62,128 nt of DNA from Synechococcus sp. AG-679-A04. Lineage in GTDB: Bacteria; Cyanobacteriota; Cyanobacteriia; PCC-6307; Cyanobiaceae. A model generated the notes under the pieces. It did no database searches. It worked only from the letters and a program-made list of their open reading frames with translations, and had not been told where the DNA came from. The DNA is taken from NCBI GenBank assembly GCA_003210775.1, contig QCUI01000006.1, forward strand, positions 1 through 62,128. The letters are read 5' to 3'. Position numbers and translations under genes: made by a program. This document shows positions 28,800 through 36,262 of this stretch, piece after piece; position 1 is the first letter of the stretch; every line of letters begins with the position of its first letter.

Positions 28800-29798
28800 A
28801 TGTCGCGTCTTCTTCCTCTACTAACTGCAGCGGCCCTATCCGCAACGATCACCACAGCCTGCACTTCCCAGTCGCAGGCTGTTCCAACGGACCAAGAGGT
28901 CAGCACAGCGTTGGTTGATGATGTTGTTTTGCCTAGCTATCAAAAATTAGTTAGTGGGACGGAAAAACTTAATCAGGCACTTCAAACTCTTGTTGAGGAT
29001 CCTAGCGCTGCCAATCTTGAATCAGCGCGCGCTGAGTGGAAAAGAACTCGCAACACATGGGAAGTGACGGAAACCTGGGCTTACGGTCCTGCAGAAACAG
29101 AAGATTTTGATCCTAATCTTGATGATTGGCCAGTGAGTGACAAGGAATTAGCCGAGGCTCTTTCTGAGAAAGATTTTACCCAAGAAAAGTTTGACGCTTT
29201 AGATACAACAGGTCGTGGCTTCCACGGCATTGAATACGTTATTTTTGGTGACAACGATTCTTCTGTCGAAGCATCTGATTTAACCACTCAGCAGCTAGCT
29301 TATTTGAAAATTGCGGGTGCAAATCTAGAGTCCAATGCCAAAGAGCTTCTGGCCGCGTGGAGTGGCCCTCAAGGATTTGGGAAGGCTGATGTTGAAGCCG
29401 ACCCCCCTAAAACAGTCAATGATATTCTCGAGGGGATGGCCGGGTGTCTTGACGAGGTAGGGAATACTAAACTGGGAGAAGCACTTGCCAATGGCAAAGG
29501 GGAGCTGGAAAGTACATTTAGCGGCAATACTGGTGCCGATGTTTTGTCTAACCTTCAAGGTGTTCAGCTGGCCTGGGAAAAGTCGAAAATGCAAGAATAC
29601 GCCCAAGCAAAAGATGCTGAATTGGCCAATCAGCTGACGAAAGAATTGCAGGCTGTAATTGCACAGGCGAAGGAACTACCAACACGTCTCAATGACAAGC
29701 TTGACGATGCTTCCACTCAAGAGCAAGTCAATAAGCTGATGGCTGCAATTTCGCAAGCGTTTGATACTACTGAGGCTTTGAAGTCCAAAATTGGATGA
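28800..29798 (+). CDS. Imelysin-like (M75 family) lipoprotein, iron-related
   Basis: The 332-residue protein has a lipoprotein signal peptide with the lipid-modified cysteine at residue 21 (ATITTAC) and then a helical imelysin domain. The family motif GxHxxE is present as GFHGIE, with His142 and Glu145. Imelysin-like proteins (IrpA, EfeO/EfeM, ICMP) sit on the outside of the inner membrane or in the periplasm and take part in iron uptake. IrpA was first described in Synechococcus under iron limitation. The next gene encodes a di-heme oxidoreductase, the usual partner. Codon use is AT-richer than in flanking genes. The ATG at 28800 was chosen for the signal peptide. Confidence 0.9.
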   Translation: MSRLLPLLTAAALSATITTACTSQSQAVPTDQEVSTALVDDVVLPSYQKLVSGTEKLNQALQTLVEDPSAANLESARAEWKRTRNTWEVTETWAYGPAETEDFDPNLDDWPVSDKELAEALSEKDFTQEKFDALDTTGRGFHGIEYVIFGDNDSSVEASDLTTQQLAYLKIAGANLESNAKELLAAWSGPQGFGKADVEADPPKTVNDILEGMAGCLDEVGNTKLGEALANGKGELESTFSGNTGADVLSNLQGVQLAWEKSKMQEYAQAKDAELANQLTKELQAVIAQAKELPTRLNDKLDDASTQEQVNKLMAAISQAFDTTEALKSKIG

Positions 29799-29851
29799 TT
29801 AACTCAGGAAACTTTAATGTAGCTGACACCATGGACTGAGAGAATGCATAA

Positions 29852-31192
29852 ATGAGACGTCATTCTCTCTCCAAAATCTTGATTGGCTGCCTAGCCCTTC
29901 TCTTAGCAGTAGGGCTAGGTATTTCATCCAATTTAGAGAGACCAGCTTGGGCAAAGGCAGGCGACCCTCAGAGGGCTGCGGGTCAGATGACAGTATTCAA
30001 TCGAGCTTTTACAGCCTTTGAAACACCTGCTGAGGGACTCAGCGAGCAAGAGCTTGATCGACATGTGGAAACGGATCCACTCTTCGAAGAAAGCCATATT
30101 CCGTTGATTGGACATGTTGGAGCTGGTCTAGGCCCGATTCACAATGCAAAATCATGTGCCTCCTGCCATGTCCTTAATGGACGAGGGCGTCCAATTGCTG
30201 GCCAGTCTCTTTTTCGAGTCGCAATGCGAGGAGGAGAAGGTGATCAGCCTGTTCCAGGAATAGGGTTTCAATTGCAAGACAAATCTATTTATGGCCATAG
30301 CCCTGAAGCAACCGTTGAAAGGGTGTGGATTGAGCGCAATGGTTTACGGAGATTGAAAGCTCGCCTCACGCAACCGAATGGTTCTGAGATTTCGGCGGCC
30401 ACCGTTGCAAGGTCATTACGAATTGCTCCACCGATGATTGGCCTGGGATTGCTTGAAGCAATTCCTGAGTCAGATCTTCTTGCCAATGCTGATCCGGACG
30501 ATCTGAATGGCGATGGCATTTCAGGAAGGCCTGTCTGGGTTGAAGATCAAGATGGAATTCGTCGAATCGGTCGTTTCGGGTGGAAGTCCACGTCTGCGAG
30601 CATCATGCAACAAAGTGCAGATGCTTATCAGCAGGATATGGGGCTTACAACTGCAACTGGTCCGAACAGTGCTTTGGCGATTGACGGCAAACCCGCAGAC
30701 ATCAGCTGGAAAGAGCTTGTTGGCGTGGCCTACTACACACAAACGCTTGGATCTCCTGCAACGGCTAAAAAAGCTTCTAGCGAAGTAGTTAGTCGTGGAT
30801 CACATGTTTTCGACCAATTGCAGTGTGCTACTTGCCATGTTCCCACCCAGCTCACGGGCTTTAATCCAGAGGCTGTTGCTGGTGTTCTTAACGATCAGGA
30901 GATCTGGCCTTATACAGATCTCTTGGTTCACGACATGGGACCTGATCTTGATGATGGAGTTGCAGAAAACGGCCTGACCCTTTCATCTGAATGGAGAACA
31001 GCACCTCTTTGGGGACTGGGAATGGCTCAAAGGGTCAATCGAAAGGCTGGCTTCCTTCATGATGGTCGAGCAAGAACGATTGATGAAGCAATTCGTTGGC
31101 ATGGTGGCGAAGCGCTACAAAGCAAGAATGCTTATGTTCAACTATCCATGACTCGCCGCAAAAACTTGCTGGCTTGGCTTGATCAGCTCTAA
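29852..31192 (+). CDS. Di-heme oxidoreductase (DHOR/DUF1111, COG3488) family c-type cytochrome
   Basis: The 446-residue protein has an uncleaved or cleavable N-terminal signal (ILIGCLALLLAVGLGISS, then PAWAKA). It carries two CXXCH haem c sites: C102-C105-H106 (CASCH) and C325-C328-H329 (CATCH). A calcium-like loop, DPDDLNGDG, is near residue 216. This matches the DUF1111 family, which resembles bacterial di-heme cytochrome c peroxidases and is often encoded beside imelysin-like proteins in iron-responsive loci. Activity could be redox cycling of iron or of a partner in the periplasm or thylakoid lumen; this is inferred from the neighbours. It follows the imelysin gene by 53 nt and shares its AT-rich codon use. 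Confidence 0.9.
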   Translation: MRRHSLSKILIGCLALLLAVGLGISSNLERPAWAKAGDPQRAAGQMTVFNRAFTAFETPAEGLSEQELDRHVETDPLFEESHIPLIGHVGAGLGPIHNAKSCASCHVLNGRGRPIAGQSLFRVAMRGGEGDQPVPGIGFQLQDKSIYGHSPEATVERVWIERNGLRRLKARLTQPNGSEISAATVARSLRIAPPMIGLGLLEAIPESDLLANADPDDLNGDGISGRPVWVEDQDGIRRIGRFGWKSTSASIMQQSADAYQQDMGLTTATGPNSALAIDGKPADISWKELVGVAYYTQTLGSPATAKKASSEVVSRGSHVFDQLQCATCHVPTQLTGFNPEAVAGVLNDQEIWPYTDLLVHDMGPDLDDGVAENGLTLSSEWRTAPLWGLGMAQRVNRKAGFLHDGRARTIDEAIRWHGGEALQSKNAYVQLSMTRRKNLLAWLDQL

Positions 31193-31228
31193 ACAAATCG
31201 GTAATTTCGATCTATTTAAATACGCTTT

Positions 31229-31495
31229 TTAGTATTCATCACAATACAACCAGTGCACATCTAAAGCGTGCATTTCCGACTGAAGAGCTGACCAGACGAG
31301 TCGCTGGTTAGCAGCTGGGTCTACGTTGGCGGCAACGCTTGGCCTGATGTTCGCCCTATCGGAGCTGCTGTTAACTGAGATTGCAGGCCAACTTCGTTCT
31401 GCAGTGGCCATCGCAAAGATTTCGCTCAGGCCATGGGCTATGCCCGCCAAAAGCAGCCCAACCATTACAAGGGGGTTGATGGCGCACAAACTCAC
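31229..31495 (-). CDS. Hypothetical 88-residue frame in the island, doubtful
   Basis: An ATG-initiated frame on the minus strand gives a protein with a hydrophobic N terminus (LVMVGLLLAGIAHGLSEIFAM) and a polar remainder ending WLYCDEY. The layout could fit a small anchored or secreted protein. An overlapping plus-strand frame (31326-31616) is equally open, which weakens both. I recognise neither. It lies just downstream of the di-heme oxidoreductase gene and converges with it. Confidence 0.25.
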   Translation of the reverse strand: MSLCAINPLVMVGLLLAGIAHGLSEIFAMATAERSWPAISVNSSSDRANIRPSVAANVDPAANQRLVWSALQSEMHALDVHWLYCDEY

Positions 31496-31925
31496 AAAGG
31501 GTCTTAAGAGGCTTTGTCATTTAGCGAGAGAAGCACAGGCCAGGCTCATTTGTCGGTTCCTATTCACTCGTAGCCCACTTCTCAATTACAACAAAACGTC
31601 AACTCGAAAACAATAAAGCCAAACAAGTCAAACTTATGAAGCAGCAACTTCTAATTGAAACTTATGACCTTCCCCCAAGAACTGTGCTGATCGACAAGTC
31701 AGACAAAGCTGTTACAGCAGTTGCTTGACCAGGATGCCGAGCAAGATGGTATTTTAGTGAAAGCTGTATTAAGAAGGGTCTACATTACGATCCTTCTCCG
31801 GGAAAGCACGACTATCCCTGAATCAGAGTTAACAGATATCCAAATCTGCCAGATAGCTCTTGATTGGCATGAAGTGCCAAGATGATTTTTTGACGTATGG
31901 AACAAGCCTTCAACTTGATTCTCAA
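31496..31925. other. Right part of the island: AT-rich, possible gene remnants
   Basis: No complete gene is convincing here. A 30-codon frame (31636-31728, MKQQLLIETYDLPPRTVL...) is followed in another frame by a 64-codon stretch without a stop from 31691 to 31885. The latter has no good start but reads like protein (KLLQQLLDQDAEQDGILVKA...ALDWHEVPR). This could be a small decayed gene. The stretch ends where the direct repeat with the frr end begins. Confidence 0.5.
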
Positions 31926-32084
31926 CATCCTCAAGGCGTGATTGAAACCGACGTTGCCGTAATCGGTGCCGGAGCTGCCGGCACTTCAGCCGCATTTCAC
32001 CTTGCTAACGCAGGGCATTCAGTCCGCATCCTCGAAGCGGAGTCCGGGGCTCAGATCAAACCCTGCGGTGGAGGCATGGCCTCA
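31926..32084 (+). repeat. Right imperfect direct repeat bounding the island
   Basis: This 159-nt stretch is the intact counterpart of 28399-28558. It begins with CATCCTCAAGG, which is the end of frr in the left copy but is non-coding here, and continues into the first codons of the FAD oxidoreductase gene. That a piece of the frr end is present in both copies shows the repeat spans an old frr/oxidoreductase junction. Confidence 0.85.
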
Positions 32085-33068
32085 TCTGTGCAGAACTGGT
32101 TCCCTTTCGACCTCAGCCCAGCGGTTGATGATGTAATCCGCCAGGTCGACTTCAGTTGGTGTCTGGAGGATCCCGTTGTTGCCGAACTACCCGGGGAAGC
32201 ACCGTTTTGGATTGTTAGGCGTGAGCATCTGGATTCTTTACTGCTTGCGCAGGCGGTAAGTGCCGGTGCCACCGTTCAGCGACCATGTCGCGTGACAACA
32301 CTCGAACGCACCGGCGAGTGCTGGATGCTCACTGGGGAACAAGGGTCTCCTGTTCAGGCCAGAGCCGTTGTGATCGCTGATGGCTCTGGGTCTCCCTGGC
32401 CGCAACAGGTCGGCATTGGCCCCAGCTCACTGCATATGGCGAGCACGCTGTCGGTTCGCCTGGAGGGACTCGGAACGCTCCCGCCTGGAACAGCACGCTT
32501 CGAATTTGGCCTTGTGCACCACGGGTTCGCCTGGGCTTTCCCGCTGGCAGACGGAATCAATGTGGGAGTGGGCACCTTTATCGGTCGTGATGTCACCGAT
32601 TCGGAGACGATCCTGAGTGCACTGCTACCTGACCTTGGCTTTTCTGCCGATTCAGGTCTTCGGCAGCAGGCCAACCTGAGGGTCTGGAACGGTCACAGCG
32701 CACTCCATGCCAACGGGGTCGTGGCGGTCGGCGATGCCGCATCTCTCTGCGATCCGTTCCTTGCAGAGGGATTGCGACCAGCTCTGATGAGCGGCTGCGA
32801 AGCTGCAAAGCACCTTGACCGCTGGTTGAATGGTGAAGAGCAATCCCTTCAGGGTTACTCCAAGGCAATGCGACAGCGCTGGGGCGACTCCATGGCCTGG
32901 GGTCGTCGGATCGCACAGGTGTTCTACCGCTTCCCCGGTGTGGGCTATCAGCTGGGAGTTAAACGACCGACGGCTCCCAGACGAATCGCCCAGATCCTCT
33001 CCGGTGAGATGGGATATGGCGACATCGCCCAACGTGTCATTCGCCGGCTGCTGCTGCAGCGCAACTAA
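31938..33068 (+). CDS. Geranylgeranyl reductase-family FAD-dependent oxidoreductase
   Basis: The 376-residue protein has the FAD dinucleotide-binding motif VIGAGAAGTSAAFHLANAG near the N terminus, a conserved KPCGGGMA segment, and the second FAD motif GVVAVGDAASLCDPFLAEGLRPAL. This is the pattern of the geranylgeranyl reductase/halogenase-like family. The main chlorophyll enzyme ChlP is not clearly this one, and the substrate may be another prenyl or lipid chain. I prefer the GTG at 31938 because in the relic copy the frr stop and this start overlap. The frame stays open upstream to a TTG at 31860, but that part lies in island DNA. Its end overlaps the photolyase gene by 4 nt. Confidence 0.85.
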   Translation: MIETDVAVIGAGAAGTSAAFHLANAGHSVRILEAESGAQIKPCGGGMASSVQNWFPFDLSPAVDDVIRQVDFSWCLEDPVVAELPGEAPFWIVRREHLDSLLLAQAVSAGATVQRPCRVTTLERTGECWMLTGEQGSPVQARAVVIADGSGSPWPQQVGIGPSSLHMASTLSVRLEGLGTLPPGTARFEFGLVHHGFAWAFPLADGINVGVGTFIGRDVTDSETILSALLPDLGFSADSGLRQQANLRVWNGHSALHANGVVAVGDAASLCDPFLAEGLRPALMSGCEAAKHLDRWLNGEEQSLQGYSKAMRQRWGDSMAWGRRIAQVFYRFPGVGYQLGVKRPTAPRRIAQILSGEMGYGDIAQRVIRRLLLQRN

Positions 33069-34531
33069 AGATCGAAAGCCAGCTGTTGCACGGATGGATC
33101 ACTCATGCGGCGACGTGATCGTCGCCGAGAGGATGCCGGCAGACCGGCCCGCCTAGAGCCATGTCGGCGCTGAATGGCATCGGCATGACGATCAAATCCG
33201 GCTGAACGTCTGATTGCGAAGATCCTGTCTTTGGCCTGTCTTGCCGAATCGGCACAATCCACGATCGGCATAACGCCGTTGAACGCCCAGGGTTCATGAA
33301 GATGCACCGCGGGAACATCCGCCAGTTCAGGGCACCAACGTCGGATGAACACCCCGTGCTGATCATGGTCACGACCCTGCTTGATTGGGTTGTAGATCCT
33401 GATTGTGTTGATGGAGGTGCTGCCCGACTGCATCTGGCATTGACTCCAGTGAATTCCTGGTTCGTAATCCACAAACTGACGTGCGAGGTGCAGGCCGCTG
33501 TCCCTCCAGGGCAGCCAGAGGTTGTAGCTCGCAAACGACATCAACATTGCCCGCATCCGGAAGTTGATCCAGCCATTGGCCCTCAGGGCCCGCATGCAGG
33601 CGTCCACAAAAGGTACTCCGGTACGGCCGTCGGCCCAGGCCGCCAGACGCTCGGCATCAGGAGTGCGGAGATCACGCATGAAAGGGTGAAAGTCCTGCCA
33701 CTCGATCGAGGGTTGATCCTCGAGCTTCTGGATGAAATGACAGTGCCAGTGAAGCCTCGACCCAAAACTGCGCGCCCCGCGTCCCTGAATCCCACGACTG
33801 CGCTGAAGAACCTCACGCATGGAGAGGCAACCCCAGGTGAGATAAGTGGAGAGCCTGGAACACCCCGCGAAGGCTCTGTTCGGGCTGGAAATAGAGCGGC
33901 AATAGTGCTCCACACGTTGACCCAGGAAATGATGGAGTTCGTTCAGACCGGCATGACGGCCACCATGCTGACGATGGGGGCACGGATCAGGCTCGAGTCC
34001 AAGTTCAGCGGCCGTCGGCAGTTCACCAGGTGAGACACCCTGCAAGGGCTCGAGATGACTGGGAGCAGCCGTGATCGGTTCTGCCATGCGCTCTTCCCAG
34101 CGCCGGGCCCATCCACCACGCGTGCACAACGGTCGGATCACACCAAACTGCGGAATCTCCTGCCAGGGAATGCTGCGCTCCTTGGCCCACGCAGCGACCC
34201 GCCTGTCTCTGGCGTAGGTCCAATCATTCCCGGTCTCTTCATGACTCCAGAGGCCCGCCACACCGAGCTGACTCCTGGCACGCTCCAGCACCTCCACCGC
34301 ATCCCCGCAGCGAATGACCAACGGCTGTCCAAGAGCAGCCATCGCCTGTTGGAGATCGAGCAAAGCTTCTCGGCAGAACTCCCACTGACGACCTGAGGCA
34401 TCCTGCTGGAGCCAGAAATCAGGCTCCACGATGTAAAGAGGCAGAACGTCTCCAAGAGCCAATGCTTGGATCAGCGGCCTGTGATCCTCGAGCCGCAAGT
34501 CGCGCTTGAACCAGACCAGCTGCAAGCCCAT
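33065..34531 (-). CDS. Cryptochrome/deoxyribodipyrimidine photolyase family protein
   Basis: The 488-residue flavoprotein has an N-terminal antenna-type Rossmann domain (LVWFKRDLRLEDHRPL, about residues 4-19) and a C-terminal FAD-binding helical domain. The latter includes GRTGVPFVDACMRALRANGWINFRMRAMLMSF and QCQMQSGSTSINTIRIYNP. Members repair UV-induced pyrimidine dimers with blue light or act as light sensors. The INTIRIYNPIKQG form is typical of a bacterial subgroup related to cryptochromes, so a sensing role cannot be excluded. The C-terminal tail is Arg-rich (SSRRRSRRRMSD), which is unusual but may simply aid DNA binding. Confidence 0.88.
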   Translation of the reverse strand: MGLQLVWFKRDLRLEDHRPLIQALALGDVLPLYIVEPDFWLQQDASGRQWEFCREALLDLQQAMAALGQPLVIRCGDAVEVLERARSQLGVAGLWSHEETGNDWTYARDRRVAAWAKERSIPWQEIPQFGVIRPLCTRGGWARRWEERMAEPITAAPSHLEPLQGVSPGELPTAAELGLEPDPCPHRQHGGRHAGLNELHHFLGQRVEHYCRSISSPNRAFAGCSRLSTYLTWGCLSMREVLQRSRGIQGRGARSFGSRLHWHCHFIQKLEDQPSIEWQDFHPFMRDLRTPDAERLAAWADGRTGVPFVDACMRALRANGWINFRMRAMLMSFASYNLWLPWRDSGLHLARQFVDYEPGIHWSQCQMQSGSTSINTIRIYNPIKQGRDHDQHGVFIRRWCPELADVPAVHLHEPWAFNGVMPIVDCADSARQAKDRIFAIRRSAGFDRHADAIQRRHGSRRAGLPASSRRRSRRRMSDPSVQQLAFDL

Positions 34532-34581
34532 CGACTGCGGAACAGCTCCAAAAAACTCTGGAGAACCTAATCAGATTGAGA

Positions 34582-34968
34582 TCAGACCTGGGTTGCAATT
34601 TTCAGATCACGCAGACGGGCATCAACAGAAGCCAGCAGCTCAATAGCAAACATGGGTGACTCCTGAATAGCAAACAGGAATTTCTCGCGGTTCATCTCGA
34701 TCAAGCGGCAATCGGTTTCGGCCTGTGCTGTGCCAAGTCGGCGATGGCCTTCCATCACCAACGCACCGGCACCAAAGACGTTGCCTGCTTCGATCAGTTC
34801 ATATCCCTGCTGTCCGTTTTCGTTGGTCCAGGTCAGTCGAATCGTTCCCTCGAGCACACCGAACATCGATGCACCTGGGTCGTCAGCCTTGAAGATGACA
34901 TCACCTGTCTTGACGCCGTGCACCTCACTCTTCTGAGCGAGGGCACGCATGGTGTTGAGGGCATTCAC
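34582..34968 (-). CDS. Stand-alone cyclic-nucleotide-binding-domain protein
   Basis: The 128-residue protein is a single cNMP-binding beta-roll domain: GDVIFKADDPGASMFGVLEGTIRL, then an ELIEAGNVFGAGALVMEGHRRLGTAQAET phosphate-cassette region. The usual R-(S/T)-A of cAMP binders is replaced by RRLGTAQA, so binding of cAMP is possible but uncertain. There is no DNA-binding helix-turn-helix, unlike Crp/NtcA, so it probably acts through a protein partner. It lies 28 nt downstream of the transaldolase gene on the same strand, suggesting co-transcription with a pentose-phosphate enzyme. Confidence 0.82.
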   Translation of the reverse strand: MNALNTMRALAQKSEVHGVKTGDVIFKADDPGASMFGVLEGTIRLTWTNENGQQGYELIEAGNVFGAGALVMEGHRRLGTAQAETDCRLIEMNREKFLFAIQESPMFAIELLASVDARLRDLKIATQV

Positions 34969-34996
34969 GGACCAACAGTCAGAGACAACAGGACAA

Positions 34997-36169
34997 TCAG
35001 GCTCTTGTCAGTGAAAGGGCAGATCCGAAGCCTCTCCGCACTTCCTCCTGAGTGAGTCTGCCGTCATGATCTGCATCCAGAGCATCGAACACAGCATCAC
35101 TTCCAAGCCACTCATCACGAGTGATGCAGCCGTCACCATTCATGTCATTAAGCATGAAGATCTCCTGCACGGCATGACCGAAGGCCTGGCCGCCTTCGAG
35201 TTCCGCCAGTCGATGGGCAAGCATGCTTTCCAGCGTTTCAATCGCCTTGCTGAAGCCCTTGATGCCTTCACCGAGTTTGTCTGTGGCCATGCGATCAGTG
35301 GCCATCAGGCTGTCGAACTGCTCCTTCTCCACATGGATCTGAGCTTCGCTGCTTGAGGGGTTGGCCGCATCGAGTTTTTGGTTGAGCGTGGCCTCACTGG
35401 AACGCAGCTGATCGAGCAACTTGGGTGAAATGGTGAGCAGATCGCAACCGGCAAGCTCAGTAATTTCATCGATGTTGCGGAAACTGGCCCCCATCACCTC
35501 GGTCTTGTAGCCGTAAGTCTTGAAGTAGTTAAAGATTCTGGTGACAGACAAGACACCGGGATCCTCCGGACCGGGATAGGAGTCCCTCCCAGTATCGGCT
35601 TTGTACCAGTCGAGGATGCGGCCAACAAAAGGCGAAACGAGAGTCACGCCGGCTTCAGCGCAGGCAGCCGCCTGAGCGAAGCCGAACAGGAGAGTGAGGT
35701 TGCAGTGAATTCCTTCCCGCTCGAGAATTTCAGCGGCTTTGATGCCCTCCCAGGTAGAAGCAATCTTGATCAGTACGCGATCGTTACTGATGCCGGCGTC
35801 GTTGTAGAGGCGAATCAGCTTGCGGCCCTTTTCAATGGTGGCGGCGGTGTCGTAACTGAGCCGTGCATCAACCTCGGTGGATACACGGCGAGGAACGATC
35901 TTCAGGATTTCCTTGCCAAAAATCACGCTGATCTCATCGAGCGCCTCCCGCACCACTGTCTCGACGGGCGCACTGTCGCCGATCAGACGACGGGAGGATC
36001 GCAAGGCCTCGTCGATCAGGCATTGGTAGGCAGGGATCTGAGCAGCTGCAAGGATCAGGGAGGGATTGGTAGTGGCATCCCGTGGCGTGAACTTGCGAAT
36101 CGCTTCAAGATCACCCGTGTCTGCCACCACGACGGTCATTGCAGAGAGCTGCTCAAGAAGAGTTGCCAT
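34997..36169 (-). CDS. tal: Transaldolase with C-terminal EF-hand pair
   Basis: The first 325 residues are transaldolase, which exchanges dihydroxyacetone units between sugar phosphates in the oxidative pentose phosphate pathway. The catalytic lysine is in [12 protein letters not shown], and TTNPSLIL and [11 protein letters not shown] are also diagnostic. The extra C-terminal part has two EF-hand calcium loops, [12 protein letters not shown] (residues 342-353) and [12 protein letters not shown] (365-376). This fusion occurs in marine picocyanobacteria and raises the possibility of calcium control. I chose the ATG at 36169 ([14 protein letters not shown]), the family start. In marine Synechococcus tal lies with other dark-metabolism genes elsewhere; here the cNMP-binding protein follows. 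Confidence 0.95.
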   Translation of the reverse strand: MATLLEQLSAMTVVVADTGDLEAIRKFTPRDATTNPSLILAAAQIPAYQCLIDEALRSSRRLIGDSAPVETVVREALDEISVIFGKEILKIVPRRVSTEVDARLSYDTAATIEKGRKLIRLYNDAGISNDRVLIKIASTWEGIKAAEILEREGIHCNLTLLFGFAQAAACAEAGVTLVSPFVGRILDWYKADTGRDSYPGPEDPGVLSVTRIFNYFKTYGYKTEVMGASFRNIDEITELAGCDLLTISPKLLDQLRSSEATLNQKLDAANPSSSEAQIHVEKEQFDSLMATDRMATDKLGEGIKGFSKAIETLESMLAHRLAELEGGQAFGHAVQEIFMLNDMNGDGCITRDEWLGSDAVFDALDADHDGRLTQEEVRRGFGSALSLTRA

Positions 36170-36262
36170 TGTCCCTAAAGGCTTATTGCTTGTAACGTAG
36201 CCGCGTTTTGAGAGCTGGCATCCCACTGAAAAGTTCAGCGGGAGACGGGCACTTTCAGCGCT

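Noticed and set aside
31326-31616. A 96-codon plus-strand frame in the island
   Set aside because: Overlaps another equally open frame, has no recognised domain and lacks a ribosome-binding site; kept only as part of the unexplained region.
28414-31925. Insertion sequence or transposon carrying the imelysin genes
   Set aside because: No transposase or terminal inverted repeats are visible; the flanking repeats are long, diverged gene fragments rather than short target duplications.
33296-34033. A 245-codon plus-strand frame
   Set aside because: Antisense to the photolyase-family gene, whose FAD-domain motifs are conserved; no recognisable product on this strand.
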